Notes: a model not told the origin generated them from the letters alone. Positions 29,034 to 38,285 are shown, numbered from the stretch's first letter. The stretch: DNA of 64,000 nucleotides from Pseudoalteromonas rubra (GCF_001482385.1 NZ_CP013611.1:4037501-4101500), one strand, 5' to 3'. Numbers and translations are program-made.

Positions 29034-29118
29034 TGGACATGGTGGTGGCACAGGTTCTCCTATTCCTGATCGCCGCACTTATCAGAAACCGTTAAAGCCT
29101 GAGGAAAACGGTGGTTAA
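28996..29118 (+). CDS. 40-residue Gly-rich peptide (possible secreted or RiPP-type precursor)
   Basis: Small ORF with RBS (aaaggaaag) overlapping the end of the membrane-protein gene in another frame. The peptide begins MKQLTEQQQRAVSGHGGG and ends in charged Pro-rich sequence and NGG. The first half (L-T-x-x-Q-x-x-A-V-S-G-x-G-G) recalls double-glycine leader peptides of bacteriocins and related peptides. Third gene of a tightly overlapped set with a regulator and a membrane protein. No modification enzyme or peptidase-exporter gene is nearby, so the assignment is tentative. Confidence 0.5.
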   Translation: MKQLTEQQQRAVSGHGGGTGSPIPDRRTYQKPLKPEENGG

Positions 29119-29335
29119 GTATTAACGATCGGCTATGTGCTAGAGTGCCGGTCAAGATCATTGGCTGGTACTCATATTTCACTTCAAAGGGAGTTGGCGA
29201 TTTTTAGCCTTAGGTTTTTTCTGATGGGTCGCAGATTGAAAAAGCGAATATATGTAGCAATCTATTTTAATCACGCTTTAATAGTGCGTTTGGCCTCATG
29301 TTGTAGGTCGGGTTAATCCCCGACTTAGATTTTTG

Positions 29336-29370
29336 AAAACCGTCTTGAGAGATTAAGGCGGTTTTTTATT
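29336..29370 (+). terminator. Rho-independent terminator
   Basis: Stem aaaaccgtctt / aaggcggtttt (one G-T pair) followed by a T-rich tail. It ends the XRE cassette; the integrase gene converges on it from the right. Confidence 0.82.
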
Positions 29371-29375
29371 GTCTG

Positions 29376-30110
29376 TTATTTGATTCGCTGTGGGAGGTGA
29401 GAAATTGGACTTACCACTCCTTGGCCTCCTTGCTGGATAATATGCGTGTAAATCTGAGTTGTCCGGACGTCACTATGGCCAAGTTGAGTTTGTATTGTTC
29501 TTATATCAGCGCCATTTTGCAGCAGATGTGTCGCAAAAGAGTGACGTAATGTATGCGGTGTGACCTGCTTAGTGATCCCAGCTAAATACGCTGCTTTTTT
29601 TACTGCTCTTTGAACCTGTTTCTCATCAATGTGGTGCCGTCTGAGTTGTTTTGTTTCTGGGTCAACACTTAGCTTGTGAGAAGGAAATATATACTGCCAC
29701 ATCAACTGCTTCTCGTGACCATTGTATTTGTGTCTTAGTCTGTGGGGTAACCATACGCCACAGTACTGAGGATTTTTTAGGTCAAGTTGCAGATAATTTT
29801 CTACTTGGAGGATTTGGCTTCTTAGTAGGGGAATTAACTCTTTAGCCAGTGTTACAACTCTGTTTTTACCGCCTTTACCGTCCCATATTCGAAGACAGAG
29901 ATAATCAAAATCGATATCTTTAACCCGAAGCCTCATTGCCTCCATCAACCTTAGGCCACTGCCATAAAGTAAGGCGCAAGACAGGTAATGGCGAGTGCTA
30001 CACATTGTGAGTAATGAACTAACCTCTTCTTTTGTCAATACAACAGGTAACTTACGAGGGCGTTGGCTTTTGGTAAAGTTTAGTCTTAAGGGGTTTTGAG
30101 AGACACCCAC
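29376..30110 (-). pseudogene. Integron integrase IntI, 5'-truncated
   Basis: Tyrosine recombinase of the integron-integrase group. Catalytic residues are visible: R54 (GSGLRLMEAMR), H186 and R189 (HTLRHSF), H212 (LGHSD), Y221 (IYTH). The IntI-specific insert is present at about 118-165 (GVWLPHRLRHKYNGHEK, then SVDPETKQLRRHHID), which ordinary XerC/D lack. Homology starts only at NPLRLNFTKSQRPRKLPVVL, so roughly 75-90 N-terminal residues (the core-binding domain) are missing; intact IntI are about 320 residues. The ATG comes from repeat DNA at the junction. Very probably inactive. No attC sites were recognised nearby. Confidence 0.85.
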
Positions 30111-30226
30111 CGAATTTGTTCCATTTGTGTAGGGGCAGGTTCAACCTGGAAGTGCACCAACTCTTTCATTATAGACACCAACTCTTTCATTATAGACACC
30201 CACCGAATTTGTTCCATTTGTGTAGG
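30102..30226. repeat. Direct repeats at the integrase truncation point
   Basis: A 32-bp direct repeat beginning gacacccaccgaatttgttc occurs at 30102-30133 and 30195-30226. Between them a 21-bp unit beginning caccaactctttcattatag is present twice in tandem (30155-30175 and 30176-30196). The first copy starts where IntI homology stops. Confidence 0.85.
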
Positions 30227-30344
30227 AGGGTCCACTTGGAAGAATTTTGGGAGACATATATGGACGCTCCAGCTATGTCAAGCCGAGTAGGCCTGCGGGG
30301 TAGCGAGTTTTCGTTATCCCGTTCGTTAAGTTAGAAGTTGCATG

Positions 30345-30387
30345 GACATCCACCCTAAACTGGCGTGCGGAATGCACGCCGTCTACC
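30345..30387. repeat. REP hairpin 1, upstream of RAYT copy 1
   Basis: gacatccaccctaaactggc followed by a 7-bp stem (ggcgtgc / gcacgcc, loop ggaat) and gtctacc. A near-identical element precedes the second transposase and a damaged one lies at 36308. Confidence 0.85.
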
Positions 30388-30423
30388 TTTAAGTAATACT
30401 CAATGGATTGAGGATAATGGAAT

Positions 30424-31395
30424 ATGCCAACAGCAAGGAAGAGACAGGTCAGCCTGTCAGACACTAAATACTACCACTGCATATCCCGGTGTGTTCGCCG
30501 GGCATTTCTGTGCGGCCAAGACCGCGTCACGGGCAAGTCTTATGAACATCGGCGAGACTGGGTTGAGGAAAAATTACTGACCCTTGCGAAGGTGTTTTGC
30601 ATTGATGTGTGTGGCTATGCGGTTATGAGCAATCATACGCATATTGTGTTGTATGTGGATGATAAGAAAGCACAAAGGTTATCAGATAAAGCAATCGTTC
30701 TTCGCTGGCATAAACTGTTTAAAGGCAACTGGTTGACGCACAAGTTCATTAGTGGTGATGAGCTGAGCGTATCCGAATACAGCATGCTGGCAGGTGATAT
30801 TGCTAAATTCAGGCTCCGGCTTGCGAGCATCAGCTGGTTTATGCGGGTGCTCAATGAAGATATTGCCCGCCGGGCAAACAAAGAAGATGGTTGCACAGGC
30901 CGGTTTTGGGAAGGGCGATTCAAGTCACAGGCTTTGTTGGATGAAGCGGCACTGGCAGCGTGTCTGGCGTATGTTGACCTGAACCCGGTCAGAGCCAACA
31001 TGGCAGAGACACCGGAAACGTCAGACTACACCAGCATTAAAAAGCGTATTGAGCATGCACAGCAAGGTAAACAACCCAAAAGCTTACTGCGTTTTTCAGG
31101 CAATCCAAGAAAGCATATGCCTAAAGGGCTTCCGTTTGAACTGACATATTATATTCAACTGGTTGAGTTAACAGGCCGATGCATGCGTGCAGACAAGCGG
31201 GGTTATATCAGTGATAGTCAGCCACTGCTGACACGATTGCAAATAGAGCCAGAAAACTGGCTTAAACTGACTATGCAGTTTACGAAGGTCTTTCATGGTG
31301 CAGTGGGGCGAAAGCACGCGATGACTGATTACTGTGAACATCTTCATAAAAAGCGACGAGCTAACTTGACTCTGTGCAGACGGTTACTGGGTTAA
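30424..31395 (+). CDS. REP-associated tyrosine transposase (RAYT), copy 1
   Basis: Single-stranded DNA transposase of the Y1/IS200-related RAYT group, which acts on REP hairpins. 323 residues. The HUH motif appears as NHTHIVLYVD near residue 70, and the catalytic Tyr is probably the one in LAYVDLNPVRAN near residue 185. GRFWEGRFKSQALLDE is typical for the family. About 37 nt downstream of a REP hairpin, as in other RAYT loci. Near-identical to the copy 1179 bp downstream, especially over the first 115 residues. Confidence 0.9.
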   Translation: MPTARKRQVSLSDTKYYHCISRCVRRAFLCGQDRVTGKSYEHRRDWVEEKLLTLAKVFCIDVCGYAVMSNHTHIVLYVDDKKAQRLSDKAIVLRWHKLFKGNWLTHKFISGDELSVSEYSMLAGDIAKFRLRLASISWFMRVLNEDIARRANKEDGCTGRFWEGRFKSQALLDEAALAACLAYVDLNPVRANMAETPETSDYTSIKKRIEHAQQGKQPKSLLRFSGNPRKHMPKGLPFELTYYIQLVELTGRCMRADKRGYISDSQPLLTRLQIEPENWLKLTMQFTKVFHGAVGRKHAMTDYCEHLHKKRRANLTLCRRLLG

Positions 31396-31523
31396 CACCT
31401 TTTCTTTAGTACTATTTCAATTTATCCAAGTTCAGGCTTGGGTATGTTCTCGTATTGTCCGAATCTGATTCTTTAGCAGCATTTCATACTTAAACTTGCA
31501 AGTTTCACTATGAGTATTGGGGC

Positions 31524-31567
31524 GACATCCACCCTAAACTGGCGTATGTAAGGTACGCCGTCTACCT
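31524..31567. repeat. REP hairpin 2, upstream of RAYT copy 2
   Basis: Same layout as REP 1 (gacatccaccctaaactggc), with stem ggcgta / tacgcc and compensatory changes relative to REP 1, so the hairpin is kept although the bases differ. Confidence 0.85.
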
Positions 31568-31602
31568 TTAGGTAATGCTCAATGGATTGAGGATAATGGA
31601 AT

Positions 31603-32574
31603 ATGCCAACAGCAAGGAAGAGACAGGTCAGCCTGTCAGACACTAAATACTACCACTGCATATCCCGGTGTGTTCGCCGGGCATTTCTGTGCGGCCAAGA
31701 CCGCGTAACGGGCAAGTCTTATGAACATCGGCGAGACTGGGTTGAGGAGAAATTGCTAACCCTAGCTAAGGTGTTTTGCATTGATGTGTGTGGCTACGCA
31801 GTTATGAGCAATCATACGCATATTGTGTTGTATGTGGATGATAAAAAAGCACAAAGGCTATCAGATAAAGCGATTGTTCTTCGCTGGCATAAGCTGTTTA
31901 AAGGCAACTGGCTGACGCACAAATTCATCAATGGTGATGAGCTGAGCGAGTCAGAGCGCAATATGCTTGATGGAGACATCAGTGAATTCAGAATACGCCT
32001 TGCGAGCATCAGTTGGTTCATGCGGGTTTTGAATGAAGATATTGCCCGCAAGGCCAATAAGGAAGATGCTTGTACGGGCCGGTTTTGGGAGGGGCGATTT
32101 AAGTCACAAGCCTTGCTGGATGAAGCAGCACTGGCAGCGTGCCTGGCTTATGTAGACCTGAACCCAATCAGAGCCAAAATGGCAGAGACACCGGAAATGT
32201 CAGACTATACCAGCATTAAAAAGCGTATTGAGCATGCACGGCAAGGAAAGCAACCCAAAAGCTTACTGCGCTTTGCGGGTAGTCCAAGAAAGCACATACC
32301 CAAAGGACTGCCGTTTGAGCTGAGCTATTACATACAGCTAGTTGAATTAACAGGTCGATGTATGCGTGCAGACAAGCGGGGTTATATCAGTGATAGCCAG
32401 CCACTGCTGACACGATTGCAAATAGAGCCAGACAACTGGCTCAAGCTCACTACGCAATTTACGAAGGTCTTTCATGGTGCAGTGGGGCGAAAGCAAGCGA
32501 TGACGGATTACTGTGAGCACCTTAACAAAAGGCGACGAGCCAACTTGATTCAGTGCGAGCGGTTACTGGGTTAA
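31603..32574 (+). CDS. REP-associated tyrosine transposase (RAYT), copy 2
   Basis: Second full-length 323-residue copy. Residues 1-108 are identical to copy 1; differences cluster around residues 109-135 (for example ESERNMLDGDIS instead of VSEYSMLAGDIA), and the rest differs only at scattered residues. HUH and Tyr motifs are intact. The tandem unit (REP + RAYT + tail containing ttcaggcttggg) spans about 1.18 kb. The pattern fits tandem duplication with later divergence and patchy gene conversion. Confidence 0.9.
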   Translation: MPTARKRQVSLSDTKYYHCISRCVRRAFLCGQDRVTGKSYEHRRDWVEEKLLTLAKVFCIDVCGYAVMSNHTHIVLYVDDKKAQRLSDKAIVLRWHKLFKGNWLTHKFINGDELSESERNMLDGDISEFRIRLASISWFMRVLNEDIARKANKEDACTGRFWEGRFKSQALLDEAALAACLAYVDLNPIRAKMAETPEMSDYTSIKKRIEHARQGKQPKSLLRFAGSPRKHIPKGLPFELSYYIQLVELTGRCMRADKRGYISDSQPLLTRLQIEPDNWLKLTTQFTKVFHGAVGRKQAMTDYCEHLNKRRRANLIQCERLLG

Positions 32575-32915
32575 CACTTTTTCTTCAATGTCATTTCAAT
32601 TTACCCAAATTCAGGCTTGGGTGCGAACTCGTGTTGCCTGAACCAAACTACAGTGCAGCGAGGGTCACTTGGAGGATTCCCTACACGTCCGGTAGGCACT
32701 CTATTTTGATGGCACTTTTGCCATGCCAGTATGTGACACTTAGCTAAGCGTCAAATTTACAAACCCACATAATTGCTTGATAATAAAAACTAAGTATGTC
32801 ACGTTGCATTGTTAGCTGGGATGACTAATCAGCCTTAGAATAGACACTTTTGCTGTAGGTTGCATTACATTAAATGAACCCAGGTGGACAGGATATTACA
32901 GGTAAATAGAACATA
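32575..32915. other. Intergenic region after RAYT copy 2
   Basis: 341 bases. The first 65 resemble the tail of RAYT copy 1. The remainder has no ORF and no convincing attC-like structure. Presumed promoter region of the nuclease fusion gene, without a clear motif. Confidence 0.5.
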
Positions 32916-34973
32916 ATGAACATTGAATCCTTATCTAGATTAATCGAAGCTGCAGACGTGTCTGTATTTCGCTCCATCGCAACAATAATAATGCCCCTAT
33001 TTAAGTTACCCAATGCCGATTACTGTGATGGCCCCTACGATGGTGGGCATGACTTTAAAATTGTAAATATGCCAAACGGAACTGAAGTTGGCATACAGAT
33101 TTCGGTTGAGAAAAAATGGGAGCCGAAGCTGCGCAGTGATGCAAAAAAACTTAAGCATACCTCTGACGTTGATATTATGTACTTTTTTTCGTCTCGTCGG
33201 ATCCCGGAAGGGTCATACAAAGAGGTGGAGGAGGATATCTTCACTGAACACGCTGTAACGGTCAGAAAATACGATTGTCAGGCAATTGCCAGTAGGCTAG
33301 TCAAGCATGATAAAGTATCGGAAGTGCTTGTTTTGTTTGGTATCAAGATTACAAAACCTGAACAGAAGTACCTGACACCAAAAAATGAAGCCGTATCTTC
33401 GTTGCTGTTGTTTGATCAAAAAACGAAGGATCTTCGTCAACGTTTCTTCCAATCCATTATTATGTCGACATTATCGCGCAAACCAAATGGATGTTCACGG
33501 GAACAGTTGATTGAAAGCGTGACTGAAAGCTTTAACCTGGAAGAAACGCAACAAATTCAGTTAAACGCAAACATTGACCGCTTACTTCAAAACTCGGAAA
33601 TTGAGAGCCATCAAAAGGTGCTCATACTATCGAAAAGTGAGCAGGATAGATTTGCGGGATTGCAAAAGACCACTGAGCTTGAACTGGAGATGTTAAAGAG
33701 TGATTTTAAAGATAAGCTCTCAAACTTGAAAGTAACGTTAGATGCTAAAACTCAGGCATTATTGCTCGATAACTTCATTGAGCTGACTATCTACTTATCC
33801 GGGCAGAGCTATAATATTTATGATGCAGTGATAGAGGCAGACTCGTCTTACAAGTCCATCCGAGATATTATTTCGTCAAAATTCGGCCAACAAAACACTC
33901 ATGAGATATTTAAAGAGCTGTCAAGCTTCTTTGCCGGAACAGACTTTGCTAAACACATCGCTTGCGCCAAACTTTACGATGCATTTTTGAATACAAACTC
34001 ATCACACCTTATCAATGCATTAGGAGGAGTTGAAGCGCTTAATGTTTACATTGATGCTTCAGTATTTATTCCAATTATTTGTGGGCTACTGTTTGATAAT
34101 GTTGGAGATCGTAATTCGTTATCTGGCGCTTCGTTACATAAGTTAATTACTAAGCATGAATTCAATGCCATTATTCCCCATGATTATATGGAAGAAGTAG
34201 CCAGTCACCTGATTGAAGCATGCAGAGATTATAAGCATATCGTTGAAAAGGGTATCGAATTGTCTCATTCAGGTAATGCTTTCATTAGTCATTATTCCAG
34301 GTATAGACGAAGCAGACCAGACATCACCTTTAGTGAGTATGTGAAACTATTTGGTGTTCGTCTGAACACGATTAGCTCCGATATGTCTGATTCTGCTTTT
34401 TATTTAATTAGGGACCGGGCCGTTCGGGAGCTGGAAAAGCTCGCATCAAAGTATTCTTTTAAAACAGAAAGATTCAAAGTTGAGTACCTTGAAAGTAAAA
34501 TTGATGAGCTTAAACTTTTTGTCGAAGAGCAGGGCATCTCTCGGCCAGATGTACTTATCCGTCATGATGCCAAAGTCATTGAGTACCTAGCGGGTGGATA
34601 CATTGAGTCAGGTATAGTTAAACTCTTATGCACGTGGGATAAAGTACATTCTTTGAAAAACCCGGAAGGTGCTGATGGTTACTATGTTATGCACCCCGTG
34701 GCAGTCATAGACTACCTGTCACTGGCGAAAGGAAATGGTGATGTTTCGGTTTCTCATCTACTCGACTTTGCCGCGATGCAAGAAGAGGCAGATTTAAAGC
34801 TGAGTTCACAGATATGGGATGTTATTGCAAAAGTTGATAATGATAATCTGGCAGACGCCGAACTGTTTGGCCAGGCCCGTGAATTCCAGGAGGCTTATAT
34901 GAATAAACATGCCAATGATGAAAGTGTGGCCAATGAGCAGGTGGAAAAAGAGTGGATGGCTTGGAAGAAATAG
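32916..34973 (+). CDS. Mrr-like PD-(D/E)xK plus PIN-like nuclease fusion; possible defence protein
   Basis: 685-residue protein with nuclease-like modules at both ends. N-terminal: YDGGHDF (D46) then VGIQISVEKKWEPKLRSD, in which Q61, E65 and K67 fit the (D)...(E/Q)xK pattern of restriction-endonuclease-like folds. Middle (about 165-370): helical, possibly a winged HTH near 180-235. C-terminal PIN-like domain: D380 in VYIDASVFIP, E426/E427 in HDYMEEVASHL, D550 in RHDAKVIEYL and D575 in LCTWDKVH, the spaced acidic set of PIN nucleases. More AT-rich than the core genes and next to transposases and a broken integrase. I know no named system with this architecture; defence is an inference from domains and context. 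Confidence 0.7.
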   Translation: MNIESLSRLIEAADVSVFRSIATIIMPLFKLPNADYCDGPYDGGHDFKIVNMPNGTEVGIQISVEKKWEPKLRSDAKKLKHTSDVDIMYFFSSRRIPEGSYKEVEEDIFTEHAVTVRKYDCQAIASRLVKHDKVSEVLVLFGIKITKPEQKYLTPKNEAVSSLLLFDQKTKDLRQRFFQSIIMSTLSRKPNGCSREQLIESVTESFNLEETQQIQLNANIDRLLQNSEIESHQKVLILSKSEQDRFAGLQKTTELELEMLKSDFKDKLSNLKVTLDAKTQALLLDNFIELTIYLSGQSYNIYDAVIEADSSYKSIRDIISSKFGQQNTHEIFKELSSFFAGTDFAKHIACAKLYDAFLNTNSSHLINALGGVEALNVYIDASVFIPIICGLLFDNVGDRNSLSGASLHKLITKHEFNAIIPHDYMEEVASHLIEACRDYKHIVEKGIELSHSGNAFISHYSRYRRSRPDITFSEYVKLFGVRLNTISSDMSDSAFYLIRDRAVRELEKLASKYSFKTERFKVEYLESKIDELKLFVEEQGISRPDVLIRHDAKVIEYLAGGYIESGIVKLLCTWDKVHSLKNPEGADGYYVMHPVAVIDYLSLAKGNGDVSVSHLLDFAAMQEEADLKLSSQIWDVIAKVDNDNLADAELFGQAREFQEAYMNKHANDESVANEQVEKEWMAWKK

Positions 34974-35134
34974 TTTTGCTGTATATTGTATAGAGATGCA
35001 AAGTTAAATGTAGAGGTATCTAGTCTAGCAAGTGCAAATACACTCAGCCAAGTTTACCTATATTTTGAGGGGAATGTTGCTCTGATATAAATCCGGACGA
35101 TTTGATTCTTCAAAGCTTCGCGTTTGAGGTAAAA

Positions 35135-35569
35135 ATGAAATCAGTGCTCTTTGTAATTATTACGTTACTCGCTCCATCCATAGCTTACGCACAAGACTAT
35201 TTCGGGGAGTGGATCGTAGGGACGATAGTTCACTCACACATTAGTAATTTATCATTAGATGAAGCCAAGACGTTTTTGGGTCAGGCTCTGTTGTATAATA
35301 AGTCAGAAGTGTCATTTGGCAGCGTAACCTGTAAAAACGTTATCTTCAATGAAGCGTTATTCAACGAACGTGAACTCTATAATTATCACAAGGCGTTTTT
35401 CTCAGATTTAGATATCAAAAACGGCTCAACAGTGTTGAATGTCGAGATCACTTGCAACGATACCACATGGTCCAGGTTTGGCGCTTTTGTAATCCATACT
35501 GATTCAAAAACCTTTGTCTCATATTCGGGCCACATCTATGCTCTGCAAAGAAAAAGTGCTAATTGGTAA
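35135..35569 (+). CDS. Small exported protein, unknown
   Basis: 144 residues from the ATG at 35135, which follows gaggt and begins a clear signal peptide (MKSVLFVIITLLAPSIAYA, cleavage before QD). A longer in-frame start at 35102 would spoil the signal. The mature part contains FGEWIVG, two Cys (VTCKN and ITCND) that could form a disulphide, and an aromatic-rich C-terminus. No family recognised. Followed by another small exported or anchored protein. Confidence 0.65.
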   Translation: MKSVLFVIITLLAPSIAYAQDYFGEWIVGTIVHSHISNLSLDEAKTFLGQALLYNKSEVSFGSVTCKNVIFNEALFNERELYNYHKAFFSDLDIKNGSTVLNVEITCNDTTWSRFGAFVIHTDSKTFVSYSGHIYALQRKSANW

Positions 35570-35686
35570 GGCAGCCAAAGAAAGCAGGAAAACTCTGCTT
35601 AGTTTTTTACAAGTGTGGTATACAAAGTTTAGCAATGGTGATGAGGTACGCTCTTAAACCCCCCTTGTTTTTTAGGTGCTTTATTT

Positions 35687-36175
35687 ATGAAAAAATTGTT
35701 TTTATATTTAACTCTGCTCTCAGTAATTTTCATATTATTATTGAAATCAATGTATTATTGGCCAGAAAGCAAGATTAAGCATTCTGCTTTTGTTTTTACT
35801 TATTCTGATCAATTTATTGAAGCTATGCGGGCCACAGAGGACGCAGGGTATGTCTCTATCCAGTGGCATGAAAAATCCCCACAGGGTGATGAAAGCTCAG
35901 TGGCTTGGGAAGCTGGAGAACCCAAATATAAAAAAGTGATTAAGCCAGACTTAAGCAAAATTATTGGGCCATATAGAGAAACCGGTTTACAATCACTTTG
36001 GCTTCAACACTATCAGGGGACCTGGTTAATTAGGAAAGCGTTTTCATACAAAGATGAAAACGGAACAGGTGAAGGCATTTATGCTTTTGGCACAGTAAAC
36101 CCCAAAGATGTGTGCTTGCCAAACACCCAATGTGTGGACCACCTTTTTGGACAGTGGCATGTGATAAAGAATTAG
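35687..36175 (+). CDS. Small membrane-anchored protein, unknown
   Basis: 162 residues with an N-terminal hydrophobic segment (about 4-24) acting as signal anchor, then a periplasmic part rich in Trp and Tyr, with two Cys near the end (DVCLPNTQCVDH). It ends FGQWHVIKN, reminiscent of the FGEWIVG of the neighbouring small protein. No catalytic motif and no family recognised. RBS is weak (taggtgctttatttATG). Confidence 0.55.
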   Translation: MKKLFLYLTLLSVIFILLLKSMYYWPESKIKHSAFVFTYSDQFIEAMRATEDAGYVSIQWHEKSPQGDESSVAWEAGEPKYKKVIKPDLSKIIGPYRETGLQSLWLQHYQGTWLIRKAFSYKDENGTGEGIYAFGTVNPKDVCLPNTQCVDHLFGQWHVIKN

Positions 36176-36307
36176 CAAATTACATTCACCCAATCAAACA
36201 CACCTTGTTTCAACATCAATTCAACAGACAAACTCTGGCCGGGCCTAGTTTTGATTATACTCGGATGGCACATTTAGCCTGATAGCAAAGCAGCGCGTAT
36301 TCTGGGC

Positions 36308-36340
36308 GACACCCATCCTAAACTGGCGCACGGAACCTGC
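36308..36340. repeat. REP element 3, damaged
   Basis: gacacccatcctaaactggc followed by gcacgg, matching the 5' part of the two REPs upstream of the RAYT genes; the right arm of the hairpin is lost. The rest of 36176-36512 holds no gene. Confidence 0.7.
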
Positions 36341-36512
36341 TGTCCAGCATTCAATACATAAAAGACATCGCATTCGTGGAAGTAAATTCGAACTGTTTCG
36401 CATTGGCAGTTCAGATGTACAGCCTGCCAAGACAAAGCTATTTTTGACAGGGAAATAAAGAGTTTGAAAATTGTTCTATCCTTAGTAACTGAAGATCAGT
36501 GTGGGGTAGTCT

Positions 36513-38153
36513 ATGAAAAGCTCCTTAAAGGTGAAGCTGTTAGGTCCAATGTCCGCAATGTTAGCCATGTTTGCTATTGTTGTACTTGCAATGTTATTTA
36601 CTTTGCATACGCTTGAATCTCAATTTGTTGAACTTAAAGACAAAAATATACATGCGGCCAATCAAGGGCGGTTGGCGTTGTCGCTGTTTAAAACTCAGGT
36701 TCAGGAGTGGAAAAATGTGCTGATACGTTCTAAATCAGTCGCAGAGCGAAATAAATATTGGCAGCGTTTTTTAAACTCAGAAAATGAAGTAAAAGGTGTG
36801 CTCGAAAGCATTGCACAATCGGAACGGCATTCGACAGCGCTTAAAACACTTATCGCCAAGATACGAAAAGACTATGGTGATGCCTCACAAAAATACAAAG
36901 CAGGCTATGATATTTTTCTGTCTTCCGGTTTAAACATAGAAACGGCTGATCAACACGTTAAAGGTATAGACAGAGCCCTAAGTGAATCACTGCAGGATCT
37001 TGTTCAAAAGATAGATGAAGGCGTGGATGCAGACTTTGCAAATTTACAGACGTTTTCATCTCGCACTAGCTATACAGTAAGTTTGATCAGTATGTTGACT
37101 GCGGTTGTTGGGGTTGCTTTTGTTTTATTATACATTCAAAAAGTAATTGTCAGGCCAATTGGCGATCTCAACGAAGTATTAAAAGCGATTGCGGAAGGGG
37201 ATTACACAAAAAATATTTCGCACAATTCAAATGATGAGATAGGGGAGCTGGTCAAGAGTGCGCGATACATGCAGGAAAAGCTATCTGACAGTGTCGGGCT
37301 AATTAATTTAGTTAACCACGAAGTGAGTACCGCATTTGCTCAATTATCGGAAATCTCCGATGAAATTGGTAACAGCTCAGTTTCGCAAAGCAAAATCGTC
37401 GATAGCTTAAATCAAGCCACGGCACGTTTATCTACTATCGCCGAACAAAATAAAATGGACTCACAGCAAGCGTTCGATTCGTTTAAATCAACCAGCGAAG
37501 CGACAGCGCAATGCGCAGCTTCTCTGGACTTAGCAGACAGAGGGATGGGTGAGCTGGTTGGCGAGATGCAAGCAATTGCAGGTAATATTGAGCAGCTAGA
37601 AAGCCGCTCTTCTGAAATTGTTAATGTGTTACAAGTCATTCAAAATATAGCAGAGCAGACCAACTTACTGGCACTGAATGCGGCAATAGAAGCTGCCAGG
37701 GCAGGTGAGCAAGGAAGAGGGTTCGCGGTGGTAGCCGACGAGGTCAGGAGCCTTGCTACACGCACTCAAAATTCAACACTCGAAATAAAAGACATTATCG
37801 ACGGCACTTTGCAAAGCTCTCAACGGGCAGTGAGCGCGATACAATCCGGTCTATCCAAAACAACGCAAACGGCTCAATCGGTGGCACAAGTGAGCAGTGT
37901 ACTAAGCCAAACCTCAACGTCATTTGATAGTCTGATCACGGTGACTCACTCAGTGGATGACAATGCGGTGCAACAGCAAGATATTTCGCAAAGTATTGTT
38001 GAGGACGTCGCGCAAATGCTAGTGATTTCTGAAACGCTGGAAAAAATGGCACAAAGCGATGAGGTCTCTGTTGCAGTGAATAAAGCATCGGTTGATTTGC
38101 AATCTTTGGTTGAGCGACTGTCAACCAACAAAAGCGAGGTGAGTTTGTTTTAA
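36513..38153 (+). CDS. Methyl-accepting chemotaxis protein
   Basis: Membrane chemoreceptor of 546 residues. TM1 about 12-32, a mostly helical periplasmic sensor (about 33-190, four-helix-bundle type), TM2 about 193-212, HAMP about 213-265, then the cytoplasmic signalling domain with the highly conserved hairpin [20 protein letters not shown] and [15 protein letters not shown] near 385-420. No C-terminal CheR-binding pentapeptide was seen. Monocistronic; ligand unknown. Confidence 0.93.
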   Translation: MKSSLKVKLLGPMSAMLAMFAIVVLAMLFTLHTLESQFVELKDKNIHAANQGRLALSLFKTQVQEWKNVLIRSKSVAERNKYWQRFLNSENEVKGVLESIAQSERHSTALKTLIAKIRKDYGDASQKYKAGYDIFLSSGLNIETADQHVKGIDRALSESLQDLVQKIDEGVDADFANLQTFSSRTSYTVSLISMLTAVVGVAFVLLYIQKVIVRPIGDLNEVLKAIAEGDYTKNISHNSNDEIGELVKSARYMQEKLSDSVGLINLVNHEVSTAFAQLSEISDEIGNSSVSQSKIVDSLNQATARLSTIAEQNKMDSQQAFDSFKSTSEATAQCAASLDLADRGMGELVGEMQAIAGNIEQLESRSSEIVNVLQVIQNIAEQTNLLALNAAIEAARAGEQGRGFAVVADEVRSLATRTQNSTLEIKDIIDGTLQSSQRAVSAIQSGLSKTTQTAQSVAQVSSVLSQTSTSFDSLITVTHSVDDNAVQQQDISQSIVEDVAQMLVISETLEKMAQSDEVSVAVNKASVDLQSLVERLSTNKSEVSLF

Positions 38154-38285
38154 TAACTGGTGAATTCAGCGTCAAGCTGAAGAGGTCGTTTGCGTGCCTG
38201 AATTGGTGCGAAGGCATCCGTGCCTTGTTTACGTTCTGACTTCCTGGAACTTAGTGAGAATTGCAATCAGAGTAGAAAAGGGAGA

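Noticed and set aside
30111..36512. Integron cassette array with attC sites to the right of the broken integrase
   Set aside because: Scattered gttaagt-like heptamers exist, but I could not pair any with a matching partner in an imperfect palindrome at gene ends; a covariance search would be needed.
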